From Sipunculus nudus (lineage: Eukaryota > Annelida > Sipuncula > Golfingiida > Sipunculidae): DNA of 64,000 bases. Shown here piece by piece: positions 16,028-25,789 of the stretch. Location: NCBI GenBank assembly GCA_026874595.1, contig CM049320.1:36304214-36368213 (forward strand), in the 5' to 3' direction. The notes beneath the pieces were generated by a model. It was not told where the DNA came from, did not search any database, and was given only the letters and a program-made list of their open reading frames with translations. The stretch's first letter is position 1. Every line of letters starts with the position of its first letter. A program made the translations under genes and the position numbers.

Positions 16028-16996
16028 ATGATGGCAAACGATACTCAAGAGCACAACGTGGCCGTGCCACAAGAAACGACGTTACACATGGTCGTTAATG
16101 CAGGACTGTCATCGTTTTATTATACAATGGAGGATTGTTATTACAAGGCTAAATACATGAAATGGCTATCTTGCGATGACCAGTTCTTCGTGTTTCTCGT
16201 ATACGCCGAGCCCCGCCACATGCCAGATGTTATTGTACCCGTGAGTAATGGAGGTGACAAACCTTTGGTTGGGACACCCGCCGTGAGGTACAACTACCAA
16301 GACGAACGGATACTCGTGTGCAATAACACAACTGTGGCTGACATGGTCCGAGCCGCCCGAAAAGACACCAGCACCCAAGAGTTAATCAAAGCACGCTTGA
16401 TCGCACTACTGCCACAAAAACTGTGCCAAAAGCGTAACGTGGAAATGAGGATTTTAGATGGGGATGGATTCAGTCAGTTCCCCGTGGATGGACAATACAT
16501 CGGAAACATTTGCGTGGCGATGAGACTGGATAAAAAACCAGGGGTAGCTGATAGCCCGGCACGCGTACCTGAAAATAAACCAGAGACTACGCCTGCATTT
16601 AACTTCGCTAGTGATGGTAAATCTACGGCGGGATTTTCATTTGGTCAGAATGCGTCCTTTGGTAATGCAAATTCCACCTGGGGTACACCTATCAACACTG
16701 AAGCGACACGCAACACATCATCGAACGCAGGTGCCACATTGGGTACATCATCTAACGCAGCTGTGACGTTCCCTTCATTGGTATTTGGTTCACCACAAAC
16801 TTCACGTCCAATATTCAGTCAGCCTTTCAACGCGAGTACGGTATTTGGTTCACCACAAACGTCACGTCCGATATTCAGTCAGCCTTTCAACGCGAGTACG
16901 ACTTTCGTTTCGCCATTTAACAAGACTGTCACCACGACGTCTTCTAACTCGTCAGCTGGTTTATTCAGCAATCCATCCAAAATTCTCTTTCGTTAA
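16028..16996 (+). CDS. Protein with nucleoporin-like FG-repeat tail (322 aa)
   Basis: ATG at 16,028, with a second ATG next to it. Residues 1-170 are a compact domain rich in aromatic residues (DCYYKAKYMKWLSCDDQFFVFLVYAEP) that is not recognised. From about residue 188 the composition changes to Ser, Thr, Asn, Ala and Phe, with FNFAS, the FxFG motif FSFG (203-206), SFGN, two VFGSPQ and GLFSNP. A 20-residue unit beginning VFGSPQTSRPIF is repeated exactly in tandem (252-271, 272-291). Such tails are typical of FG nucleoporins that bind transport receptors. The protein may therefore act at or through the nuclear pore, as a host nucleoporin-like or viral mimic protein. That role is an inference. 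Confidence 0.78.
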   Translation: MMANDTQEHNVAVPQETTLHMVVNAGLSSFYYTMEDCYYKAKYMKWLSCDDQFFVFLVYAEPRHMPDVIVPVSNGGDKPLVGTPAVRYNYQDERILVCNNTTVADMVRAARKDTSTQELIKARLIALLPQKLCQKRNVEMRILDGDGFSQFPVDGQYIGNICVAMRLDKKPGVADSPARVPENKPETTPAFNFASDGKSTAGFSFGQNASFGNANSTWGTPINTEATRNTSSNAGATLGTSSNAAVTFPSLVFGSPQTSRPIFSQPFNASTVFGSPQTSRPIFSQPFNASTTFVSPFNKTVTTTSSNSSAGLFSNPSKILFR

Positions 16997-17054
16997 ACTG
17001 GTGCGTGTGATACCACGTTTCCTGTCTGTGCTGGAAATGCGTCATCAACAAAAG

Positions 17055-17234
17055 GTATAAATAGATAAATAACATTTTATATATAACAATATAAAGACAC
17101 ACTGAAGAGTAAACGTCATGTCAATCACAGACATGGTCGACAACAGAATAGTCCGTGGTGCTGTATACGTCCTTCGCGCCGCCATACAGGAACTGCACGA
17201 AATAGGTGACGCTATCGCTTTACGCATGCATTAG
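17055..17234 (+). CDS. Candidate 38-residue microprotein with its own TATA box
   Basis: The CDS runs from the ATG at 17,118 to TAG at 17,232-17,234; the listed start includes the TATA element TATAAAT (about 17,055-17,062). The peptide starts MSITDMVDNRIVRG and looks like one amphipathic helix with a His at the end. The G+C-rich body stands out from the AT-rich flanks. An antisense frame of 60 codons also exists but lacks coding character. Function unknown. Confidence 0.4.
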
Positions 17235-17342
17235 GTATACGATACTTTTTATAACCTTTTCGACCAACCTGTTTTCAACAGAAGCGCACAGGACTATTCA
17301 TGATTAGTATTCGGGCATTTGGTGCGGGACATACGGTGAGGA

Positions 17343-17590
17343 TATAAAAAGGGAATTGGTCTGAATAGCCCAGAAAGGGATCATTTGTTCTTTTATGCAT
17401 CATGGGTACAACATATTTGGAGACAGTGATACAGACAGCGACACAGAATTGTGATGACGCAGGGAGGATTAATGTAACACGTGTTACACATGTTGCTAAT
17501 GTGATTGTAGAAACTGAAGCTGTACAATATATGCATATTCATATATATATACGTGTCATATATACGTGTTTATGGATCATATATCTTTGA
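17343..17590 (+). CDS. Candidate 62-residue protein with its own TATA box
   Basis: TATAAAAA (17,343-17,350) precedes the ATG at 17,402 (MGTTYLETVIQ). The first ~45 residues look like a soluble amphipathic segment (Thr, Val, Asn, Glu), and the last ~17 are a hydrophobic, aromatic stretch encoded by a TA-rich tract (IYIRVIYTCLWIIYL), which may be a tail anchor or simply low-complexity read-through. Function unknown. Confidence 0.4.
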
Positions 17591-18090
17591 TTAATACTGA
17601 TACATTTAAAGGTGTCATTGTTTGGACGTTGTGAAATGTGAAAACGTAGATAGATCTGGTTGACATGTTATTTTTAACTGTTTATGTTTTGACATATACA
17701 TGAATGTATTGTTGATTACTGGACCAAAAAAAGCGGATCCCTTGTACTGTATCATAACACAATACAATATGGTATCCATGCAAACATGTGTCGTGTTATA
17801 TGTATCAATAAAACGAAATTGACATGGTTCAACGTCATGATTATATGGCATGCATGGTGTTGTGCGTTTGTAAATATTCAAAACAAGTATGTGTTCTGTG
17901 ACGCGACTGTGCATCGTCGGGTAAACAAGCATTTTTTGACATATGTGTCAGCGTTATCCAAACAACGACCTTGAAAACCCCTGCGCCCGACCTGTTTGTT
18001 GACCGGAATCTCAGACATGACGGAGCATGAGCCGTCTCGTTGAGTCACGGAAATGTATGGAATGAAAACAGATGACGGACGGATGATTGG
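17591..18090. other. Intergenic DNA, no gene seen
   Basis: Short overlapping frames on both strands have no coding character. An ATTGG (inverted CCAAT) at ~18,086 belongs to the following promoter. Confidence 0.45.
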
Positions 18091-18091
18091 C

Positions 18092-18331
18092 TATTTAAAG
18101 AATTGACGCCCCCATATTAATGTACATTAACCAGCCTGTTAGCCAGGTTGCACAGTTGGCGGAAATACACCCGTCTGTACAATGATTAGAAAGATATGCA
18201 AGACGTATAGAATATACCTATCATACGAAATATCTACACGTTATGGGAGCGAGTATAGGCATATTGTGAGATGTTTATACTGGTACGAGTGGGGAAAATG
18301 TTGGTATTTGACTATCACGTACGATAAATAA
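18092..18331 (+). CDS. Candidate 49-residue Tyr/Trp-rich microprotein with promoter
   Basis: TATTTAAAG (18,092-18,100), preceded by an inverted CCAAT, is followed by a small hairpin (CCTG/CAGG, 18,135-18,147) and an ATG at 18,182; the frame ends with TAA at 18,329-18,331. The peptide is basic and aromatic (for example RCLYWYEWGKCWYLT). This is the last candidate gene of the compact island. Chance cannot be excluded at this length. Confidence 0.35.
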
Positions 18332-18399
18332 TCCGGATTTGTGACAGTCTTAGCACATGCGCGGATTATAAACATAGTTCGACTGATACGGGCTAGCTG

Positions 18400-20700
18400 C
18401 TGTACCAGTTTGAAAAGGATTTCTGCAAAGCTGTGGTCTGTACAATGCTATATGTGAGACGGAAGAACCAGCAAGCATGTGAAAATTAGGGTAACTGACA
18501 AACAGACAAACATACTTACAAGGGTGACACAAGAATGAGACCAGATGACTCAGGTTATGGAAGAGACCCAGTTGACGAAAATAAGCTATAGTTTATGTAA
18601 CGGAGGTTTATAGTTTTTGAAAATATGGCCAGAACATGATACGTCGGTGAGGTTTGAGTAAAGCGCCTCCTAGTGGCCATATTCGGAAAATGATAAATAC
18701 CTTTCGAGATATTAGAGTCAACCATAAGTTATATTAGTTTCAAAAGGATTTCTTTAAAACTGTGGCCTATAGAATGCTATATGTGAGACGCAAGAGCAAG
18801 CAGGCGAATTTGTGGACAACTTACGAACAGACAAACACACTGACAAAGTGACACACGGTTGTGACAGGATGAGTACATCAGGTTATGGAAAAGACTCAGA
18901 GGAAGAAAATAAGCTATAGGTTATGTAATTGAGGCTTACGGTTTTGGAGATATGGCCAAAACATGATATGTGTGGGAGGTTCACATCCAGCGCCCTTTAG
19001 TGGCCGTATTCAAAGAATAAAAAAAAAACAATTTCGAGATACTAATGTAGGACATACAGTATGTCAGTTCCAAAGAGATTCCTGTCACAATATGGCCTCC
19101 AGGGTAAGATGAATGAAATCTCGAAATGTTTAGTTTGACGAGATATTTTACGAGATATTGCGAGACTTTAATAATATCTTGTATTTCTAATTGTATGCTA
19201 CCTAATGCAAATCACTAGATCTTTCTAGCGTTAAAATAGACAAATTAGTCCATTGATTTTCAAATAGAATCATTATTCCCCAAAAAGGCGTTACCATGGT
19301 AACAGAAAATTTGAGTCAGCTACACATCATCAGAAAGGCCTTGGAATGACGATTAAAATAAACTGCTGTTGAAGTAGATACGACTTATAGTGCCAAAGAT
19401 ATGAAGAAAAAACCGTTTTGTATACTTCTGTTGATCTTGACCTTGCCTTTCACTGATCATGGCCGAAAAACAATAGGATCAGAGTTTAACTAAATTATAC
19501 CCTTTTTCTGTACGTCTGAAAGCGATTGCTGAAACTTTGTGGCCAGTAGAGCATCAGCAAACAGATTAGACGACCATAGGTCGAGCGCTTGCCGGAAGTT
19601 GAAAGAGAAATAGGTCAAGGTCACATTATTCTTTGATATCATGAAAATGAACAGGAGACTAAAACGAGCAATTTTATATGTGGATGCGATAATTTATAAA
19701 CAAATTAGGAAGGAAATACGATATTAGGACATGTTTGTGGCCTTGGCATATGACCTTTAACCCAATGTTTAAAAAGGAAACAAAGGGGTCTGATGGTAAT
19801 AGATATTTACCATTGGTATAAGTTTCAGAGCGATCGCATCAAACGTGGGCCTGTGCCAGATATGGAAATATTTGAATATTTCTAAGTTTTATAAGTTTTT
19901 ATCCGAAATTAGGTCAACATGATTATGGCGAAATATGGCCAAATCTGCAGAAGGATAAGGCCATGTTTTTTAGTTTCAGGTGCAGTAATGTAAATTATAA
20001 TATCATTTGTAGCTTTTCGGATATGACACAATAATGTGATATTACAATGTTGTCAATGCAGTGCCCCCTGGAGGTCATATACCGAAAATGAAAATTGTTT
20101 TTGTAGATATTACTGTAAAACATAATATATATTAGTTTGAAAATGATTGCTGCAAACCTGAGGCATGTAAGGCATCATTTAGTGAGATATCGCAAAAAGC
20201 TTCTGCAGCGCCCCCTGTTGGTCATCTTGCAAACATTACAATATGATCTTGTAACACTGACTGAACTCTACCTGATGCAAAAAGCTACATCCCTCTAGCG
20301 TAAAAAAATGACATAGTTCAAAAGATAAGGTAAAATGCCAAGAATTGTACTTAATATAGGTCACCATGGCCACCGAAGAATTAGGTCAAGTGTATCCACG
20401 AATAAGAGTATTGATAATAGTTTCAGATTATGAAATAAAAATGATGACATATTTTATAGTTGTGAAGCTATTAGAACAAAATCATACTTTGACCTGCTTT
20501 AGTTGCAGCGCCCTCTGCTGGCTATATTCAAAACATGTAAATTTGTTTTTCTCGAGATATTTCTGTTTAACATATTATGTACGAGTTTCAAAGTGATTAC
20601 TTCAAAATGCGGGCCTCTAGGCCATAATAAATGAAATTTACCCAAAATGTCGTACAGCGCCCCCGGGTGGTCATATTCGAAAATCTTCAGACAACCGAAC
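18400..20700. repeat. Diverged repeat field with a GCGCCCCCTxGTGG-type core
   Basis: Two related copies of a ~333-bp unit start at ~18,410 and ~18,743, and a third partial one at ~19,068. A core like AGCGCCCTxTAGTGGCCATATTC recurs at about 18,664, 18,990, 20,061, 20,206, 20,505 and 20,655, usually followed by AAAATG and CGAGATATT. No protein-coding potential is seen. The CGAGATATT and TATGGCC phrases also recur between the cores. It looks like a degraded tandem element or several nested copies of one non-autonomous repeat. Confidence 0.65.
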
Positions 20701-23511
20701 AAATTCTAATTAAACTTTACATATTGCCAAAAACTAGACCTCGCTAACTTAAAAATAGCGAAGTAACAAAAATACTTTTTTAAAAAATGTGAAATTTCCA
20801 TTATGCCCCCCCCCCCCAATTGTGTTACAATGGAAACCACAGAATGAGACGGTTTTACCTCAAGAAGTAAGAGCATTCAATGACGAATAAAATGAGCTAT
20901 AGTTTATGTAGCTACGATCATCCTACACGTGTGTCTTAGCATATAACATATAACACGTGTCCTAGGAATAATTCCATTATTTCACACCAGATGGCAGCAT
21001 GTATACTCGATATCCGAACTTAAAGGAGACCTATCACATGTCTGACCTTCAAAATCTAAACGTAATCCTTTGGAACGGTCATACAAGATCCTGGTAAAAT
21101 AAAGACATCTCTCACACACAAAGGTTGTTTTGTTTCCTAACAAACAATATGTTGATAACATGTAAGGACCTGCCTTAACAATAAACACGAATTGACAAGG
21201 GCATTCTTTGGCACATCTATACAATTGGAGAGTTTTGCAACGAGTGTTCTATCGACCTCCACTTAGATAATATGTATATCACGTGTGTCAACATTTGTTT
21301 TGTTTACAAACACGTTCTTGATCAAATACATTGTTTCCTTTAATATCTGGAATATACATTTTCAAACATTATCGATATATACAAATGGATATATATATAT
21401 ATATACAAGAAAAAAGGCAATATTGTTTGCGAAGGTTATGGGAATAGGTCCCTTTATCAGCACGTCCTTAGATAACTTTATCTTATCAACTGCATCTGAT
21501 AACATAGGCGCTCAACAGCTGTGTAAATACGTACAGACTTGTTCAGGCAGTAATTACTGATATCAGTGAGAATAATAGCTGGCCCCGGCGTATTTACACA
21601 AACATAAATCCATTCAGCAAACAGAACTGTGTGGTTTTAGTGATTGCAGCAGGCTACTTGTTCCGAGCGAGCGAGCTATTTCCTATTATATATTATTAAC
21701 CATCCTGGTACAAACAGTTTTCCGCTACTATTTGGACCAGTCTACATGCCATTTTAACAATATCGAGCTATGAGCTGCTACACGTGTATATTCCTTGCAG
21801 GCAAAAGAGAAAAGGTACGAGTGTTTATTTTTATTTTAAATATTACAATAATATTTTACCAGGATATTTTATTCTGAGACTGACTCAAATGTTTCCATTT
21901 AAATCAGCTTTAGCAATTAATCAAACGTTAAACTGTACAATCTGTTAAATATACCACCAATGACGTTCATTTAAATATAATGCTAAAAGCTATGATATAA
22001 ATATTTTGTTTTAATTTTAAAATGCGCATATATAATACATATAATATTCTTAATTCCAAGGTGACCTATATCAGTTGTTCCACAGACTTTGAGCTTAAAT
22101 AAGAGCGAATTAACTTGTAATATACAGGTGTAGGCAAATGTTTAAATATTTAACGAATAGGGATTGCGCAAGAGCAAACAAACAAAAAAACAGCTACATT
22201 ATTTTGAATGTGAATGAATCAGAATATTTAGTATACACTTTAAACACTATCAATGGAAGCCACAATATCAGTTATATTTTTATATATTTGTATTGGCAAT
22301 TTTATAATTCTCATTTAAATTACTACTGATAAGTATTGTAAACTGTTATTTAAATAATGATTATGCTTAAACCCTGATCAATGGGGACTCTAGTGGTTTC
22401 GGCACTGTTGAAGCAACTGCTGCTATGCGAGTTTTAATCAATGCATACTGAAATGGTTACCCAAGTAGCTCATAAGAGTAGTGGAAACCTGGACTGATGT
22501 AAATCAGGATTTAATCAATGATTTTAAAACACATGATTTTAATCAAATGACATATAATACTACGAGCTCCATCACAGTTTGGCTCTAGTCAAAGCATATG
22601 GATGACAAACGTATTAAACGTAACCAATACAGTTTGTATAATTGTGAGGATACGCTACCCTTTGTAACTGACGTAACGATATCTTAAGCATGTATTTGAC
22701 ATCAAAACAAAAACATGTAACTGTCGTTATCCATCAACATTTTACATCATTCATTCCACGTGTTATTGCACATTGTAATGCCTTTGCGTATTTTATCTAA
22801 AAAACAGCTTCCATCTGACTTGATTCTCTTTCTATCAAAATCAAAAATATAGCCATATAATGTATAACATACAGTATTCATATTACATTATTTGATCATA
22901 TTGCAACTATATTTCTCTAGTTGCCCCTCATCAGTCTGTGTGCTTAAATCTTATTACGTAATCAGTATTCTTTGTATATTTAAACTGGAAAAAAAGAAAG
23001 GCATTTACATACAATTAGCTGGTTATACTAAACAACACCGTCTGTTTAATAATAATAAGATATGAAGAAACAAAGTAGTCAATATCGTTTCAGTCAATGT
23101 CAAAATGAACCGACTGCTTTTCAGCCAGTTTGTAAAATGCCTGATATTTTCAGTCATTTTATAAGTGTTTGATCATCAGATAATTCGGAAATCGACTGAG
23201 ATTTTCAGATACTTTATGAATTGAATTATTTTACACATTGACTGTAATATATAAACATCTATCTTGGTATTGAGACATATAATATCTAGTTCTATACATT
23301 GTTAAATAAAATGAAACGTATTTGAATATACATCAACTACATGAGAGTATATAAATATTCCTGTTTGATATACATTTTATAACCAGTGCATGGGTTCAGC
23401 TCGATACCAATACATTAAATCCGAGCCACATAATCATATATTGATCACTATGTGATTTTTTTTATCAACAGAATACATGCATACTGTTACAATATTATAT
23501 GTACAACGTAA
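20701..23511. other. Host-like AT-rich DNA, no gene seen
   Basis: Frames on both strands are short and of biased composition. A poly-C tract lies at ~20,806 and a short (TA)n at ~21,390. No splice-bounded exon, RNA or repeat boundary could be supported. Confidence 0.45.
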
Positions 23512-24360
23512 TTATGTCACCACGTCTTGTGTTTTTCTGCATTTCGGACACTTAATTCCAGCAGAAGTGCTGCTACTTAAATTTTCTATAAGACAGTCAC
23601 GGCAATATGCATGTCCACATTTTTTTAATACACAATTAACAACCTCTGTCAGACAGATTTTGCACATAAACAATTCTTGTTCGTTGACGGATCTCAGACG
23701 TGCGATTTCATTGTTGGCTTGTTCCAGTCGTACCCTGATGTCGAGATCATTCGAGACCATTGGTGCATTATTCGAATCATGGGTGCTCAAATCATCAGTC
23801 AGGCGACCTGTGTCGTGTAGTGAGTTATTTGTTTCACTTCGGTTCCGCTGTCTTCCTGTTATTCGAAAGTCCAATTGTGGTGGCAGAAACATACGAATGA
23901 AATTATCAGCACGCCTCTGTCTGACCACCTGAACGCAAAGTCTGAGTAGTAACAGATTTTTAAATGTTCTGATTGAATTGTTCACGTACAGACTTCTGAT
24001 TAGACGTCGTACGTCTTGATGTGTGTATAAACGATCGATGTCGGTATCACTGAACGCATGGCTTAAGAGGTCGTATCGTCTCATCTGTCTCAGTAGCGAT
24101 TTTGTCAACCACAAGATATCTGATAATGCACTCAGAAATGCTACGAACTCAATTTCGTTGATTGTATGAAACGGCAGGGGCGAATTTACACGCCAGGCGT
24201 CCACGTTGATGAACCTGAGAACAGCTTGCGTGGAGCAGTAATAACGTGTCATTTCGCTGCATGCATGAACACACTTTAGATAATATGAAATCAGCCTACC
24301 TGTGTAAGATTTGTTGAACAGCTGAATTCGATCTGGAATTCTGTCTTCAAATAATAGCAT
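23512..24360 (-). CDS. Intronless RING-finger (C3HC4) protein, putative E3 ubiquitin ligase (282 aa)
   Basis: Frame from ATG 24,360 to TAA 23,512. The C-terminal RING has Cys233, Cys236, Cys248, His250, Cys253, Cys256, Cys271 and Cys274, the C3HC4 zinc pattern of ubiquitin E3 ligases. Residues 1-165 are helical and basic and are not recognised; 170-215 are polar and probably disordered, and 207-228 form a short coiled-coil-like segment before the RING. A strong TATA box (CTATAAAAGGG, complement of 24,376-24,386) lies only 16-26 bp before the ATG, so transcription may start at or after this ATG; the next in-frame Met is residue 37. Being intronless in intron-rich surroundings, it may be virus- or transposon-derived or a retrocopy. 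Confidence 0.8.
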   Translation of the reverse strand: MLLFEDRIPDRIQLFNKSYTGRLISYYLKCVHACSEMTRYYCSTQAVLRFINVDAWRVNSPLPFHTINEIEFVAFLSALSDILWLTKSLLRQMRRYDLLSHAFSDTDIDRLYTHQDVRRLIRSLYVNNSIRTFKNLLLLRLCVQVVRQRRADNFIRMFLPPQLDFRITGRQRNRSETNNSLHDTGRLTDDLSTHDSNNAPMVSNDLDIRVRLEQANNEIARLRSVNEQELFMCKICLTEVVNCVLKKCGHAYCRDCLIENLSSSTSAGIKCPKCRKTQDVVT

Positions 24361-25100
24361 CTATCGGTTGGCTCTCCCTTTTATAGTAAATATAACACAA
24401 TGGCAAAACTTCCTCAAAACCCCCCTCTTAACGTTATTGTTAAATATTTCTAAAAAAATATGACATATAAATTACGCTTTCGTGATTTTCAATAGGCTTG
24501 GGATGTTATGAAACAGTTATTTCCGTGAGGAAATGGAGATTAATGTTCATCGGTCGATATAACTTCCTGGTCCATTTCAATATATTTCCTGATTAATTAT
24601 AGATATATGGGTCTTCCTCAAGGGGGTGTTATTTCATAAAATACCCAGCCTATTGCATAATTGCAGAACGTGACATTTTTATGACATTATGTGAGTAATA
24701 ACTCACTGTAACTTTGGAAGGGGAATTCCCTGTAAGGCATTCTTGTTCCTCATTGGATAAATGTTGCTGTGGTCTATCCTAGAAGGTTCCTTTACATCAT
24801 TGTATGGATCATAAAAGTAGCATTGATGTAACCATATTTTATAGAATTCAAAACGTATTGTATTCTTTCGCCGAGATACATGATACAAGAATACCAAGAT
24901 TTATAAGTACATACTTTACTGTGGATTGAAGTATTAGAGATTTAAGATTTATATATGGATTATTAAATATCATGTAAATGAATAATACAAATCAGATTGT
25001 TTTAAATGCAATAATTACATGAAGATTTTTGCTGTGCTGTAGACAACACAAATTAAAAAAAAAGCAAGGTGCTAAAGTATACATTACAGATAAATGAATT
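24361..25100. other. Host-like DNA, no gene seen
   Basis: Apart from the TATA box of the RING gene, no supportable feature is visible. Confidence 0.45.
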
Positions 25101-25104
25101 TTTA

Positions 25105-25295
25105 TAACTGTTCAACAAAAACTGTGAAGATTGAATTAAGATACGAATGTTACTATAGTAAAACAATTAATAGCATGTCATGAAGGATGAATTTAAATGT
25201 GTTCAACTGTTCAACAGAAACGGTGAAGATTGAATGAAGATTAGTATGTTACTATAGTAAGACAATTAATAGCATTTCATGTAGAATGATTTCAA
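25105..25295. repeat. ~100-bp direct repeat, two copies
   Basis: The phrase CTGTTCAACA(A/G)AAAC followed by GTGAAGATTGAAT and TTACTATAGTAA(A/G)ACAATTAATAGCAT occurs at ~25,108 and ~25,208 with few differences. Confidence 0.65.
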
Positions 25296-25639
25296 TATTC
25301 TTACTAAAAAAGGTCAGTGAACAATATTTATTTCAGAATAAATCATCTCGTTTTGCTCTCCTGTTGGATTTAATTAGGATGTGTTCATCCCCACATGTGC
25401 ATACGTTAAATTGTCAACGCACTATATCTTTTAAGTGATCAATCCGAACAAACTGACAATATGTGTAAAATGGTTCAATAACAGCTATAGATTAAAAATA
25501 ATTATATCATTTACCGTTTCACGTGAACGTAACCACAAAGACAACACGTCCACAATTATATATCATGATTTATGGTATATATAATTGGCTTCAATATTTG
25601 TTCGAGTGCTATATACGACCAACGGCTTGAGTCTATTGT

Positions 25640-25785
25640 GCTTCCTGAGTGATATACAAACAAGGCCTGGAGGCGACGTAATTCCCCCATAAATCGTCCT
25701 TGTTTTGCTTCCTGAGTGCTATACAAACAAGACCTGGAGGCGACGTAATGTCCCCCCATAAATCGTCCTTGTTTCGCAGAGGAAG
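25640..25785. repeat. ~72-bp direct repeat, two copies
   Basis: The unit CTTCCTGAGTG, TATACAAACAAG, CCTGGAGGCGACGTAAT, CCCCATAAATCGTCCTTGTTT occurs twice in tandem (about 25,642-25,711 and 25,712-25,784). It is G+C-richer than its surroundings. Confidence 0.7.
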
Positions 25786-25789
25786 TTTA

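Noticed and set aside
1-18331. Firm assignment to the malacoherpesviruses
   Set aside because: The organisation fits, but no diagnostic capsid, terminase, protease or polymerase gene is present in the window, so only a virus-like origin is proposed.
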